Numbered from the stretch's first letter, positions 11,001-26,060 are shown. The stretch is DNA of 64,000 nt from Coriaria nepalensis (GCA_027186245.1 CP114483.1:13350220-13414219), one strand, 5' to 3'. Notes: generated from the sequence alone by a model not told the origin. Made by a program: numbers and translations.

Positions 11001-14000
11001 TCGGCTTAATTAAAATGATTTCATGACTACAAGAGACTCAATGACATGATTTTAAGGCTAAACAAATGCGTTGTTGCCTTGAATCGATCAAAGGCAAGTT
11101 ATGCACGAAAGTCATGTTTAAACTGCGAATTTCGTACGAAGTGATATTGAATGATTTAATGACTAAAAGAGACGCAATAATACGACTTTAAGTCTAAAAA
11201 AATGCATAGTTTTCTTCAATAGATCATTTGCAAGTAATGCATGAAACTCGTGTTTTAAATGCAAACATAGAATTGGTTCGACGTGCTTTCAAACAATTTA
11301 ATGACATGAAAAGACTGAATGACATGCTTTTTAAGGCTAAAGGAATGCATTGTTGTCTTCAATAGATTAATTGCAAGTTATGTAAGAAAATCATGCTTGA
11401 AGGGCGAAAATAGAATTCGTTCGGATTAATTTAGAATGATTTCATGATTACAAGAGACTCAATGACATGATTTTAAGGCTAAACAAATGCGTTGTTGCCT
11501 TGAATCGATCAACGGCAAGTTATGCACGAAAGTCATGTTTAAACTGCGAATTTCGTACGAAGTGATACTGAATCATTTAATGACTAAAAGAGACGCAACA
11601 ATACGACTTTAAGGCTAAAAAAATGCATAGTTTTCTTCAATAGATCATTTGCAAGTTATGCATGAAAGTCGTGTTTCAAATGCAAACATAGAATTGGTTC
11701 GACGTGCTTTCAAACAATTTAATGACATGAAAAGACTGAATCACATGCTTTTTAAGGCTAAAGGAATGCATTGTTGTCTTCAATAGATTAATGGCAAGTT
11801 ATGTAAGAAAATCATGTTTGAAGGGCGAAAATAGAATTCGTTCGGATTAATTTAGAATGATTTCATGATTACAAGAGACTCAATGACATGATTTTAAGGC
11901 TAAACATATGCGTTGTTGCCTTGAATCGATCAACGGCAAGTTATGGACGAAAGTCATGTTTAAACTGCGAATTTCGTACGAAGTGATAATGAATGATTTA
12001 ATGACTAAAAGAGACGCAATAATACGACTTTAAGTCTAAAAAAATGCATAGTTTTCTTCAGTAGATCATTTGCAAGTTATGCATGAAAGTCGTGTTTTAA
12101 ATGCAAACATAGAATTGGTTCGACGTGCTTTCAAACAATTTAATGACATGAAAAGACTGAATGACATGCTTTTTAAGGCTAAAGGAATGCATTGTTGTCT
12201 TCAATAGATTAATTGCAAGTTATGTAAGAAAATCATGTTTGAAGGGCGAAAATAGAATTCGTTCGGCTTAATTAAAATGATTTCATGACTACAAGAGACT
12301 CAATGACATGATTTTAAGGCTAGACAAATGTGTTGTTGCCTTGAATCGATCAACGGCAAGTTATGCACGAAAGTCATGTTTAAACTGCGAATTTCGTACG
12401 AAGTGATATTGAATGATTTAATGACTAAAAAAGACGCAATAATACGACTTTAAGTCTAAAAAAATGCATAGTTTTCTGCAATAGATCATTTGCAAGTAAT
12501 GCATGAAACTCGTGTTTTAAATGCAAACATAGAATTGGTTCGACGTGCTTTCAAACAATTTAATGACATGAAAAGACTGAATGACATGCTTTTTAAGGCT
12601 AAAGGAATGCATTGTTGTCTTCAATAGATTAATTGCAAGTTATGTAAGAAAATCATGTTTGAAGGGCGAAAATAGAATTCGTTCGGCTTAATTAAAATGA
12701 TTTCATGACTACAAGAGACTCAATGACATGATTTTAAGGCTAGACAAATGTGTTGTTGCCTTGAATCGATCAACGGCAAGTTATGCACGAAAGTCATGTT
12801 TAAACTGCGAATTTCGTACGAAGTGATATTGAATGATTTAATGACTAAAAGAGACGCAATAATACGACTTTAAGTCTAAAAAAATGCATAGTTTTCTGCA
12901 ATAGATCATTTGCAAGTAATGCATGAAACTCGTGTTTTAAATGCAAACATAGAATTGGTTCGACGTGCTTTCAAACAATTTAATGACATGAAAAGACTGA
13001 ATGACATGCTTTTTAAGGCTAAAGGAATGCATTGTTGTCTTCAATAGATTAATTGCAAGTTATGTAAGAAAATCATGTTTGAAGGGCGAAAATAGAATTC
13101 GTTCGGATTAATTTAGAATGATTTCATGATTACAAGAGACTCAATGACATGATTTTAAGGCTAAACAAATGCGTTGTTGCCTTGAATCGATCAACGGCAA
13201 GTTATGGACGAAAGTCATGTTTAAACTGCGAATTTCGTACGAAGTGATATTGAATGATTTAATGACTAAAAGAGACGCAATAATACGACTTTAAGCCTAA
13301 AAAAATGCATAGTTTTCTTCAGTAGATCATTTGCAAGTTATGCATGAAAGTCGTGTTTTAAATGCAAACATAGAATTGGTTCGACGTGCTTTCAAACAAT
13401 TTAATGACATGAAAAGACTGAATGACATGCTTTTTAAGGCTAAAGGAATGCATTGTTGTCTTCAATAGATTAATTGCAAGTTATGTAAGAAAATCATGTT
13501 TGAAGGGCGAAAATAGAATTCGTTCGGCTTAATTAAAATGATTTCATGATTACAAGAGACTCAATGACATGATTTTAAGGCTAAACAAATGCGTTGTTGC
13601 CTTGAATCGATCAACGGCAAGTTATGCACGAAAGTCATGTTTAAACTGCGAATTTCGTACGAAGTGATACTGAATCATTTAATGACTAAAAGAGACGCAA
13701 CAATACGACTTTAAGGCTAAAAAAATGCATAGTTTTCTTCAATAGATCATTTGCAAGTTATGCATGAAACTCGTGTTTTAAATGCAAACATAGAATTGGT
13801 TCGACGTGCTTTCAAACAATTTAATGACATGAAAAGACTGAATGACATGCTTTTTAAGGCTAAAGGAATGCATTGTTGTCTTCAATAGATTAATTGCAAG
13901 TTATGTAAGAAAATCATGTTTGAAGGGCGAAAATAGAATTCGTTCGGCTTAATTAAAATGATTTCATGACTACAAGAGACTCAATGACATGATTTTAAGG

Positions 14001-15127
14001 CTAGACAAATGTGTTTTTGCCTTGAATCGATCAACGGCAAGTTATGCACGAAAGTCATGTTTAAACTGCGAATTTCGTACGAAGTGATATTGAATGATTT
14101 AATGACTAAAAGAGACGCAATAATACGACTTTAAGTCTAAAAAAATGCATAGTTTTCTTCAGTAGATCATTTGCAAGTTATGCATGAAAGTCGTGTTTTA
14201 AATGCAAACATAGAATTGGTTCGACGTGCTTTCAAACAATTTAATGACATGAAAAGACTGAATGACATGCTTTTTAAGGCTAAAGGAATGCATTGTTGTC
14301 TTCAATAGATTAATTGCAAGTTATGTAAGAAAATCATGTTTGAAGGGCGAAAATAGAATTCGTTCGGCTTAATTAAAATGATTTCATGACTACAAGAGAC
14401 TCAATGACATGATTTTAAGGCTAGACAAATGTGTTGTTGCCTTGAATCGATCAACGGCAAGTTATGCACGAAAGTCATGTTTAAACTGCGAATTTCGTAC
14501 GAAGTGATATTGAATGATTTAATGACTAAAAGAGACGCAATAATACGACTTTAAGTCTAAAAAAATGCATAGTTTTCTGCAATAGATCATTTGCAAGTAA
14601 TGCATGAAACTCGTGTTTTAAATGCAAACATAGAATTGGTTCGACGTGCTTTCAAACAATTTAATGACATGAAAAGACTGAATGACATGCTTTTTAAGGC
14701 TAAAGGAATGCATTGTTGTCTTCAATAGATTAATTGCAAGTTATGTAAGAAAATCATGTTTGAAGGGCGAAAATAGAATTCGTTCGGATTAATTTAGAAT
14801 GATTTCATGATTACAAGAGACTCAATGACATGATTTTAAGGCTAAACAAATGCGTTGTTGCCTTGAATCGATCAACGGCAAGTTATGGACGAAAGTCATG
14901 TTTAAACTGCGAATTTCGTACGAAGTGATATTGAATGATTTAATGACTAAAAGAGACGCAATAATACGACTTTAAGCCTAAAAAAATGCATAGTTTTCTT
15001 CAGTAGATCATTTGCAAGTTATGCATGAAAGTCGTGTTTTAAATGCAAACATAGAATTGGTTCGACGTGCTTTCAAACAATTTAATGACATGAAAAGACT
15101 GAATGACATGCTTTTTAAGGCTAAAGG

Positions 15128-18100
15128 AATGCATTGTTGTCTTCAATAGATTAATTGCAAGTTATGTAAGAAAATCATGTTTGAAGGGCGAAAATAGAAT
15201 TCGTTCGGCTTAATTAAAATGATTTCATGATTACAAGAGACTCAATGACATGATTTTAAGGCTAAACAAATGCGTTGTTGCCTTGAATCGATCAACGGCA
15301 AGTTATGCACGAAAGTCATGTTTAAACTGCGAATTTCGTACGAAGTGATACTGAATCATTTAATGACTAAAAGAGACACAACAATACGACTTTAAGGCTA
15401 AAAAAATGCATAGTTTTCTTCAATAGATCATTTGCAAGTTATGCATGAAATTCGTGTTTTAAATGCAAACATAGAATTGGTTCGACGTGCTTTCAAACAA
15501 TTTAATGACATGAAAAGACTGAATGACATGCTTTTTAAGGCTAAAGGAATGCATTGTTGTCTTCAATAGATTAATTGCAAGTTATGTAAGAAAATCATGT
15601 TTGAAGGGCGAAAATAGAATTCGTTCGGCTTAATTAAAATGATTTCATGACTACAAGAGACTCAATGACATGATTTTAAGGCTAGACAAATGTGTTGTTG
15701 CCTTGAATCGATCAACGGCAAGTTATGCACGAAAGTCATGTTTAAACTGCGAATTTCGTACGAAGTGATATTGAATGATTTAATGACTAAAAGAGACGCA
15801 ATAATACGACTTTAAGTCTAAAAAAATGCATAGTTTTCTGCAATAGATCATTTGCAAGTAATGCATGAAACTCGTGTTTTAAATGCAAACATAGAATTGG
15901 TTCGACGTGCTTTCAAACAATTTAATGACATGAAAAGACTGAATGACATGCTTTTTAAGGCTAAAGGAATGCATTGTTGTCTTCAATAGATTAATTGCAA
16001 GTTATGTAAGAAAATCATGTTTGAAGGGCGAAAATAGAATTCGTTCGGATTAATTTAGAATGATTTCATGATTACAAGAGACTCAATGACATGATTTTAA
16101 GGCTAAACAAATGCGTTGTTGCCTTGAATCGATCAACGGCAAGTTATGGACGAAAGTCATGTTTAAACTGCGAATTTCGTACGAAGTGATATTGAATGAT
16201 TTAATGACTAAAAGAGACGCAATAATACGACTTTAAGTCTAAAAAAATGCATAGTTTTCTTCAGTAGATCATTTGCAAGTTATGCATGAAAGTCGTGTTT
16301 TAAATGCAAACATAGAATTGGTTCGACGTGCTTTCAAACAATTTAATGACATGAAAAGACTGAATGACATGCTTTTTAAGGCTAAAGGAATGCATTGTTG
16401 TCTTCAATAGATTAATTGCAAGTTATGTAAGAAAATCATGTTTGAAGGGCGAAAATAGAATTCGTTCGGCTTAATTAAAATGATTTCATGATTACAAGAG
16501 ACTCAATGACATGATTTTAAGGCTAAACAAATGCGTTGTTGCCTTGAATCGATCAACGGCAAGTTATGCACGAAAGTCATGTTTAAACTGCGAATTTCGT
16601 ACGAAGTGATACTGAATCATTTAATGACTAAAAGAGACGCAACAATACGACTTTAAGGCTAAAAAAATGCATAGTTTTCTTCAATAGATCATTTGCAAGT
16701 TATGCATGAAAGTCGTGTTTCAAATGCAAACATAGAATTGGTTCGACGTGCTTTCAAACAATTTAATGACATGAAAAGACTGAATCACATGCTTTTTAAG
16801 GCTAAAGGAATGCATTGTTGTCTTCAATAGATTAATTGCAAGTTATGTAAGAAAATCATGTTTGAAGGGCGAAAATAGAATTCGTTCGGATTAATTTAGA
16901 ATGATTTCATGATTACAAGAGACTCAATGACATGATTTTAAGGCTAAACAAATGCGTTGTTGCCTTGAATCGATCAACGGCAAGTTATGCACGAAAGTCA
17001 TGTTTAAACTGCGAATTTCGTACGAAGTGATACTGAATCATTTAATGACTAAAAGAGACACAACAATACGACTTTAAGGCTAAAAAAATGCATAGTTTTC
17101 TTCAATAGATCATTTGCAAGTTATGCATGAAATTCGTGTTTTAAATGCAAACATAGAATTGGTTCGACGTGCTTTCAAACAATTTAATGACATGAAAAGA
17201 CTGAATGACATGCTTTTTAAGGCTAAAGGAATGCATTGTTGTCTTCAATAGATTAATTGCAAGTTATGTAAGAAAATCATGTTTGAAGGGCGAAAATAGA
17301 ATTCGTTCGGCTTAATTAAAATGATTTCATGACTACAAGAGACTCAATGACATGATTTTAAGGCTAGACAAATGTGTTGTTGCCTTGAATCGATCAACGG
17401 CAAGTTATGCACGAAAGTCATGTTTAAACTGCGAATTTCGTACGAAGTGATATTGAATGATTTAATGACTAAAAGAGACGCAATAATACGACTTTAAGTC
17501 TAAAAAAATGCATAGTTTTCTGCAATAGATCATTTGCAAGTAATGCATGAAACTCGTGTTTTAAATGCAAACATAGAATTGGTTCGACGTGCTTTCAAAC
17601 AATTTAATGACATGAAAAGACTGAATGACATGCTTTTTAAGGCTAAAGGAATGCATTGTTGTCTTCAATAGATTAATTGCAAGTTATGTAAGAAAATCAT
17701 GTTTGAAGGGCGAAAATAGAATTCGTTCGGATTAATTTAGAATGATTTCATGATTACAAGAGACTCAATGACATGATTTTAAGGCTAAACAAATGCGTTG
17801 TTGCCTTGAATCGATCAACGGCAAGTTATGGACGAAAGTCATGTTTAAACTGCGAATTTCGTACGAAGTGATATTGAATGATTTAATGACTAAAAGAGAC
17901 GCAATAATACGACTTTAAGTCTAAAAAAATGCATAGTTTTCTTCAGTAGATCATTTGCAAGTTATGCATGAAAGTCGTGTTTTAAATGCAAACATAGAAT
18001 TGGTTCGACGTGCTTTCAAACAATTTAATGACATGAAAAGACTGAATGACATGCTTTTTAAGGCTAAAGGAATGCATTGTTGTCTTCAATAGATTAATTG

Positions 18101-18490
18101 CAAGTTATGTAAGAAAATCATGTTTGAAGGGCGAAAATAGAATTCGTTCGGCTTAATTAAAATGATTTCATGATTACAAGAGACTCAATGACATGATTTT
18201 AAGGCTAAACAAATGCGTTGTTGCCTTGAATCGATCAACGGCAAGTTATGCACGAAAGTCATGTTTAAACTGCGAATTTCGTACGAAGTGATACTGAATC
18301 ATTTAATGACTAAAAGAGACGCAACAATACGACTTTAAGGCTAAAAAAATGCATTGTTTTCTTCAATAGATCATTTGCAAGTTATGCATGAAAGTCGTGT
18401 TTCAAATGCAAACATAGAATTGGTTCGACGTGCTTTCAAACAATTTAATGACATGAAAAGACTGAATCACATGCTTTTTAAGGCTAAAGG
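15128..18490 (+). repeat. Four-unit block (about 1.68 kb), two tandem copies
   Basis: Units at 15128, 15548, 15968 and 16389 are repeated in the same order at 16809, 17230, 17650 and 18071 (offset 1681-1682). Shared rare markers are AGAGACACAAC and GAAATTCG in the first unit, TTCTGCAATAG in the second, TATGGACG in the third, and CGTGTTTCAAATG with GAATCACATG in the fourth. Subunit A of the first unit differs between copies (GGCTTAATT against GGATTAATTTAG). The duplication breakpoint or a later conversion tract therefore lies inside that subunit. Confidence 0.82.
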
Positions 18491-20172
18491 AATGCATTGT
18501 TGTCTTCAATAGATTAATTGCAAGTTATGTAAGAAAATCATGTTTGAAGGGCGAAAATAGAATTCGTTCGGATTAATTTAGAATGATTTCATGATTACAA
18601 GAGACTCAATGACATGATTTTAAGGCTAAACAAATGCGTTGTTGCCTTGAATCGATCAACGGCAAGTTATGGACGAAAGTCATGTTTAAACTGCGAATTT
18701 CGTACGAAGTGATATTGAATGATTTAATGACTAAAAGAGACGCAATAATACGACTTTAAGTCTAAAAAAATGCATAGTTTTCTTCAGTAGATCATTTGCA
18801 AGTTATGCATGAAAGTCGTGTTTTAAATGCAAACATAGAATTGGTTCGACGTGCTTTCAAACAATTTAATGACATGAAAAGACTGAATGACATGCTTTTT
18901 AAGGCTAAAGGAATGCATTGTTGTCTTCAATAGATTAATTGCAAGTTATGTAAGAAAATCATGTTTGAAGGGCGAAAATAGAATTCGTTCGGCTTAATTA
19001 AAATGATTTCATGACTACAAGAGACTCAATGACATGATTTTAAGGCTAGACAAATGTGTTGTTGCCTTGAATCGATCAACGGCAAGTTATGCACGAAAGT
19101 CATGTTTAAACTGCGAATTTCGTACGAAGTGATATTGAATGATTTAATGACTAAAAGAGACGCAATAATACGACTTTAAGTCTAAAAAAATGCATAGTTT
19201 TCTGCAATAGATCATTTGCAAGTAATGCATGAAACTCGTGTTTTAAATGCAAACATAGAATTGGTTCGACGTGCTTTCAAACAATTTAATGACATGAAAA
19301 GACTGAATGACATGCTTTTTAAGGCTAAAGGAATGCATTGTTGTCTTCAATAGATTAATTGCAAGTTATGTAAGAAAATCATGTTTGAAGGGCGAAAATA
19401 GAATTCGTTCGGATTAATTTAGAATGATTTCATGATTACAAGAGACTCAATGACATGATTTTAAGGCTAAACAAATGCGTTGTTGCCTTGAATCGATCAA
19501 CGGCAAGTTATGGACGAAAGTCATGTTTAAACTGCGAATTTCGTACGAAGTGATATTGAATGATTTAATGACTAAAAGAGACGCAATAATACGACTTTAA
19601 GTCTAAAAAAATGCATAGTTTTCTTCAGTAGATCATTTGCAAGTTATGCATGAAAGTCGTGTTTTAAATGCAAACATAGAATTGGTTCGACGTGCTTTCA
19701 AACAATTTAATGACATGAAAAGACTGAATGACATGCTTTTTAAGGCTAAAGGAATGCATTGTTGTCTTCAATAGATTAATTGCAAGTTATGTAAGAAAAT
19801 CATGTTTGAAGGGCGAAAATAGAATTCGTTCGGCTTAATTAAAATGATTTCATGACTACAAGAGACTCAATGACATGATTTTAAGGCTAGACAAATGCGT
19901 TGTTGCCTTGAATCGATCAACGGCAAGTTATGCACGAAAGTCATGTTTAAACTGCGAATTTCGTACGAAGTGATATTGAATGATTTAATGACTAAAAGAG
20001 ACGCAATAATACGACTTTAAGTCTAAAAAAATGCATAGTTTTCTGCAATAGATCATTTGCAAGTAATGCATGAAACTCGTGTTTTAAATGCAAACATAGA
20101 ATTGGTTCGACGTGCTTTCAAACAATTTAATGACATGAAAAGACTGAATGACATGCTTTTTAAGGCTAAAGG
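18491..20172 (+). repeat. Beta-alpha dimer (841 bp), two tandem copies
   Basis: The units at 18491 (beta, TATGGACG) and 18912 (alpha, TTCTGCAATAG) are followed by the same pair at 19332 and 19753. The period is 841 bases. The second alpha unit has AGACAAATGCG where the first has AGACAAATGTG. This lies directly next to the four-unit block ending at 18490, so the higher-order period switches from four units to two. Confidence 0.82.
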
Positions 20173-23100
20173 AATGCATTGTTGTCTTCAATAGATTAAT
20201 TGCAAGTTATGTAAGAAAATCATGTTTGAAGGGCGAAAATAGAATTCGTTCGGCTTAATTAAAATGATTTCATGATTACAAGAGACTCAATGACATGATT
20301 TTAAGGCTAAACAAATGCGTTGTTGCCTTGAATCGATCAACGGCAAGTTATGCACGAAAGTCATGTTTAAACTGCGAATTTCGTACGAAGTGATACTGAA
20401 TCATTTAATGACTAAAAGAGACGCAACAATACGACTTAAAGGCTAAAAAAATGCATAGTTTTCTTCAATAGATCATTTGCAAGTTATGCATGAAAGTCGT
20501 GTTTCAAATGCAAACATAGAATTGGTTCGACGTGCTTTCAAACAATTTAATGACATGAAAAGACTGAATCACATGCTTTTTAAGGCTAAAGGAATGCATT
20601 GTTGTCTTCAATAGATTAATTGCAAGTTATGTAAGAAAATCATGTTTGAAGGGCGAAAATAGAATTCGTTCGGATTAATTTAGAATGATTTCATGATTAC
20701 AAGAGACTCAATGACATGATTTTAAGGCTAAACAAATGCGTTGTTGCCTTGAATCGATCAACGGCAAGTTATGCACGAAAGTCATGTTTAAACTGCGAAT
20801 TTCGTACGAAGTGATATTGAATGATTTAATGACTAAAAGAGATGCAACAATACGACTTTAAGTCTAAAAAAATGCATAATTTTCTTCAGTAGATCATTTG
20901 CAAGTTATGCATGAAAGTCGTGTTTCAAATGCAAACATAGAATTGGTTCGACGTGCTTTCAAACAATTTAATGACATGAAAAGACTGAATCACATGCTTT
21001 TTAAGGCTAAAGGAATGCATTGTTGTCTTCAATAGATTAATTGCAAGTTATGTAAGAAAATCATGTTTGAAGGGCGAAAATAGAATTCGTTCGGATTAAT
21101 TTAGAATGATTTCATGATTACAAGAGACTCAATGACATGATTTTAAGGCTAAACAAATGCGTTGTTGCCTTGAATCGATCAACGGCAAGTTATGGACGAA
21201 AGTCATGTTTAAACTGCGAATTTCGTACGAAGTGATATTGAATGATTTAATGACTAAAAGAGACGCAATAATACGACTTTAAGTCTAAAAAAATGCATAG
21301 TTTTCTTCAGTAGATCATTTGCAAGTTATGCATGAAAGTCGTGTTTTAAATGCAAACATAGAATTGGTTCGACGTGCTTTCAAACAATTTAATGACATGA
21401 AAAGACTGAATGACATGCTTTTTAAGGCTAAAGGAATGCATTGTTGTCTTCAATAGATTAATTGCAAGTTATGTAAGAAAATCATGTTTGAAGGGCGAAA
21501 ATAGAATTCCTTCGGCTTAATTAGAATGATTTCATGACTACAAGAGACTCAATGACATGATTTTAAGGCTAAACAAATGCGTTGTTGCCTTGAATCGATC
21601 AACGGCAAGTTATGGACGAAAGTCATGTTTAAACTGCGAATTTCGTACGAAGTGATATTGAATGATTTAATGACTAAAAGAGACGCAATAATACGACTTT
21701 AAGTCTAAAAAAATGCATAGTTTTCTTCAGTAGATCATTTGCAAGTAATGCATGAAACTCGTGTTTTAAATGCAAACATAGAATTGGTTCGACGTGCTTT
21801 CAAACAATTTAATGACATGAAAAGACTGAATGACATGCTTTTTAAGGCTAAAGGAATGCATTGTTGTCTTCAATAGATTAATTGCAAGTTATGTAAGAAA
21901 ATCATGTTTGAAGGGCGAAAATAGAATTCGTTCGGATTATTTTAGAATGATTTCATGACTACAAGAGACTCAATGACATGATTTTAAGGCTAGACAAATG
22001 CGTTGTTGCCTTGAATCGATCAACGGCAAGTTATGCATGAAAGTCATGTTTAAACTGCGAATTTCGTACGAAGTGATATTGAATGATTTAATCACTAAAA
22101 GAGACGCAATAATATGACTTTAAGTGTAAAAAAATGCATAGTTTTCTTCAATAGATCATTTGCAAGTAATGCATGAAAGTCGTGTTTTAAATGCAAACAT
22201 AGAATTGGTTCGACGTGCTTTCAAACAATTTAATGACATGAAAAGACTGAATGACATGCTTTTTAAGGCTAAAGGAATGCATTGTTGTCTTCAATAGATT
22301 AATTGCAAGTTATGTAAGAAAATCATGTTTGAAGGGCGAAAATAGAATTCGTTCGGATTAATTTAGAATGATTTCATGATTACAAGAGACTCAATGACAT
22401 GATTTTAAGGCTAAACAAATGCGTTGTTGCCTTGAATCGATCAACGGCAAGTTATGGACGAAAGTCATGTTTAAACTGCGAATTTCGTACGAAGTGATAT
22501 TGAATGATTTAATGACTAAAAGAGACGCAATAATACGACTTTAAGTGTAAAAAAATGCATAGTTTTCTTCAATAGATCATTTGCAAGTAATGCATGAAAC
22601 TCGTGTTTTAAATGCAAACATAGAATTGGTTCGACGTGCTTTCAAACAATTTAATGACATGAAAAGACTGAATGACATGCTTTTTAAGGCTAAAGGAATG
22701 CATTGTTGTATTCAATAGATTAATTGCAAGTTATGTAAGACAATCATGTTTGAAGGGCGAAAATAGAATTCGTTCGGCTTAATTAAAATGATTTCATGAC
22801 TACAAGAGACTCAATGACATGATTTTAAGGCTAAACAAATGTGTTGTTGCCTTGAATCGATCAACGGCAAGTTATGCACGAAAGTCATGTTTAAACTGCG
22901 AATTTCGTACGAAGTGATATTGAATGATTTAATCACTAAAAGAGACGCAATAATATGACTTTAAGTGTAAAAAAATGCATAGTTTTCTTCAATAGATCAT
23001 TTGCAAGTAATGCATGAAACTCGTGTTTTAAATGCAAACATAGAATTGGTTCGACGTGCTTTCAAACAATTTAATGACATGAAAAGACTGAATGACATGC

Positions 23101-24394
23101 TTTTTAAGGCTAAAGGAATGCATTGTTGTCTTCAATAGATTAATTGCAAGTTATGTAAGAAAATCATGTTTGAAGGGCGAAAATAGAATTCGTTCGGATT
23201 ATTTTAGAATGATTTCATGACTACAAGAGACTCAATGACATGATTTTAAGGCTAGACAAATGCGTTGTTGCCTTGAATCGATCAACGGCAAGTTATGCAC
23301 GAAAGTCATGTTTAAACTGCGAATTTAGTACGAAGTGATATTGAATGATTTAATCACTAAAAGAGACGCAATAATATGACTTTAAGTGTAAAAAAATGCA
23401 TAGTTTTCTTCAATAGATCATTTGCAAGTAATGCATGAAACTCGTGTTTTAAATGCAAACATAGAATTGGTTCGACGTGCTTTCAAACAATTTAATGACA
23501 TGAAAAGACTGAATGACATGCTTTTTAAGGCTAAAGGAATGCATTGTTGTCTTCAATAGATTAATTGCAAGTTATGTAAGAAAATCATGTTTGAAGGGGA
23601 GAAAATAGAATTCGTTCGGATTATTTTCGAATGATTTCATGACTACAAGAGACTCAATGACATGATTTTAAGGCTAAACAAATGCGTTGTTGCCTTGAAT
23701 CGATCAACGGCAAGTTATGCACGAAAGTCATGTTTAAACTGCGAATTTCGTACGAAGTGATATTGAATGATTTAATCACTAAAAGAGACGCAATAATATG
23801 ACTTTAAGTGTAAAAAAATGCATAGTTTTCTTCAATAGATCATTTGCAAGTAATGCATGAAACTCGTGTTTTAAATGCAAACATAGAATTGGTTCGACGT
23901 GCTTTCAAACAATTTAATGACATGAAAAGACTGAATGACATGCTTTTTAAGGCTAAAGGAATGCATTGTTGTATTCAATAGATTAATTGCAAGTTATGTA
24001 AGACAATCATGTTTGAAGGGCGAAAATAGAATTCGTTCGGCTTAATTAAAATGATTTCATGACTACAAGAGACTCAATGACATGATTTTAAGGCTAAACA
24101 AATGTGTTGTTGCCTTGAATCGATCAACGGCAAGTTATGCACGAAAGTCATGTTTAAACTGCGAATTTCGTACGAAGTGATATTGAATGATTTAATCACT
24201 AAAAGAGACGCAATAATACGACTTTAAGTGTAAAAAAATGCATAGTTCTCTTCAATAGATCATTTGCAAGTAATGCATGAAACTTGTGTTTTAAATGCAA
24301 ACATAGAATTGGTTCGACGTGCTTCCAAACAATTTAATGACATGGAAAGACTGAATGACATGCTTTGTAAGGCTAAAGGAATGCATTGTTGTCT

Positions 24395-24619
24395 TCAATA
24401 GATTAATTGCAAGTTATGTAAGAAAATCATGTTTGAAGGGCGAAAATAGAATTCGTTCGGCTTAATTAAAATGATTTCATGACTACAAGAGACTCGATGA
24501 CATGATTTTAAGGCTAAACAAATGTGTTGTTGCCTTGAATCGATCAACGGCAAGTTATGCACGAAAGTCATGTCTAAACTGCGAATTTCGTACGAAGTGA
24601 TATTGAATGATTTAATCAC
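24395..24619 (-). other. Chance open frame of 74 codons (not a gene)
   Basis: This reverse-strand frame covers parts of A and B of one unit and would start at GTG. It is open because GACTCGATGAC at 24491-24501 replaces the usual GACTCAATGAC; the A-to-G change at 24496 turns a reverse-strand TGA into CGA. No other unit in the window has that change. It shows no recognisable domain, signal peptide or supporting context. Confidence 0.9.
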
Positions 24620-24799
24620 TAAAAGAGACGCAATAAGACGACTTTAAGTGTAAAAAAATGCATAGTTTTCTTCAATAGATCATTTGCAAGTAATGCATGA
24701 AACTCGTGTTTTAAATGCAAACATAGAATTGGTTCGACGTGCTTTCAAACAATTTAATGACATGAAAAGACTGAATGACATGCTTTTTAAGGCTAAAGG

Positions 24800-26060
24800 A
24801 ATGCATTGTTGTCTTCAATAGATTAATTGCAAGTTATGTAAGAAAATCATGTTTGAAGGGCGAAAATAGAATTCGTTCGGATTATTTTAGAATGATTTCA
24901 TGACTACAAGAGACTCAATGACATGATTTTAAGGCTAAACAAATGCGTTGTTGCCTTGAATCGATCAACGGCAAGTTATGCACGAAAGTCATGTTTAAAC
25001 TGCGAATTTCGTACGAAGTGATATTGAATGATTTAATCACTAAAAGAGACGCAATAATATGACTTTAAGTGTAAAAAAATGCATAGTTTTCTTCAATAGA
25101 TCATTTGCAGGTAATGCATGAAACTCGTGTTTTAAATGCAAACATAGAATTGGTTCGACGTGCTTTCAAACAATTTAATGACATGAAAAGACTGAATGAC
25201 ATGCTTTTTAAGGCTAAAGGAATGCATTGTTGTCTTCAATAGATTAATTGCAAGTTATGTAAGAAAATCATGTTTGAAGGGCGAAAATAGAATTCGTTCG
25301 GCTTAATTAAAATGATTTCAGGACTACAAGAGACTCAATGACATGATTTTAAGGCTAAACAAATGTGTTGTTGCCTTGAATCGATCAACGGCAAGTTATG
25401 CACGAAAGTCATGTTTAAACTGCGAATTTCGTACGAAGTGATATTGAATGATTTAATCACTAAAAGAGACGCAATAATACGACTTTAAGTGTAAAAAAAT
25501 GCATAGTTCTCTTCAATAGATCATTTGCAAGTAATGCATGAAACTCGTGTTTTAAATGCAAACATAGAATTGGTTCGACGTGCTTCCAAACAATTTAATG
25601 ACATGGAAAGACTGAATGACATGCTTTTTAAGGCTAAAGGAATGCATTGTTGTCTTCAATAGATTAATTGCAAGTTATGTAAGAAATCATGTTTGAAGGG
25701 CGAAAATAGAATTCGTTCGGATTATTTTAGAATGATTTCATGACTACAAGAGACTCAATGACATGATTTTAAGGCTAAAGAAATGCGTTGTTGCCTTGAA
25801 TCGATCAACGGCAAGTTATGCACGAAAGTCATGTTTAAACTGCAAATTTCGTACGAAGTGATATTGAATGATTTAATCACTAAATGAGACGCAATAATAC
25901 GACTTTAAGTGTAAAAAAATGCATAGTTTTCTTCAATAGATCATTTGCAAGTTATGCATGAAAGTCGTGTTTTAAATGCAAACATAAAATTGGTTCGACG
26001 TGCTTTCAAACAATTTAATGACATGGAAAGACTGAATGACATGCTTTTTAAGGCTAAAGG
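24800..26060 (+). repeat. Three-unit partial cassette
   Basis: Units at 24800, 25221 and 25641 match the second, third and fourth units of the cassette (GGATTATTTT with AATATGAC; AGTTCTCTTC with CTTCCAAAC; GGATTATTTT with GTTATG). The preceding unit at 24380 lacks the GTTACGCATG marker, so the first member is absent or replaced. The unit at 25641 has lost one A in AAGAAATCATG. Confidence 0.72.

Larger units (their letters stand above)
7562..21854 (+). repeat. Zone 2: alpha/beta/gamma unit haplotypes
   Basis: Unit starts: 7562, 7983, 8403, 8823, 9244, 9664, 10084, 10504, 10924, 11344, 11765, 12186, 12606, 13026, 13447, 13867, 14287, 14707, 15128, 15548, 15968, 16389, 16809, 17230, 17650, 18071, 18491, 18912, 19332, 19753, 20173, 20593, 21014, 21435. 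Three haplotypes recur. Alpha has AAGGCTAGAC, TGTG, TTCTGCAATAG and GTAATG. Beta has GGATTAATTTAG, TATGGACG, TTCAGTAG and GTTATG. Gamma has ATACTGAATC, CAACAAT and TAAGGCTA. From 12606 the order is mostly alpha-beta-gamma (about 1261 bp) with insertions and omissions. The last two units, at 21014 and 21435, are beta-like. Confidence 0.85.

Noticed and set aside
24395..24619. Reverse-strand 74-codon gene
   Set aside because: It is open in only one unit because of one A-to-G change at 24496. The same frame is closed by TGA in the other units.
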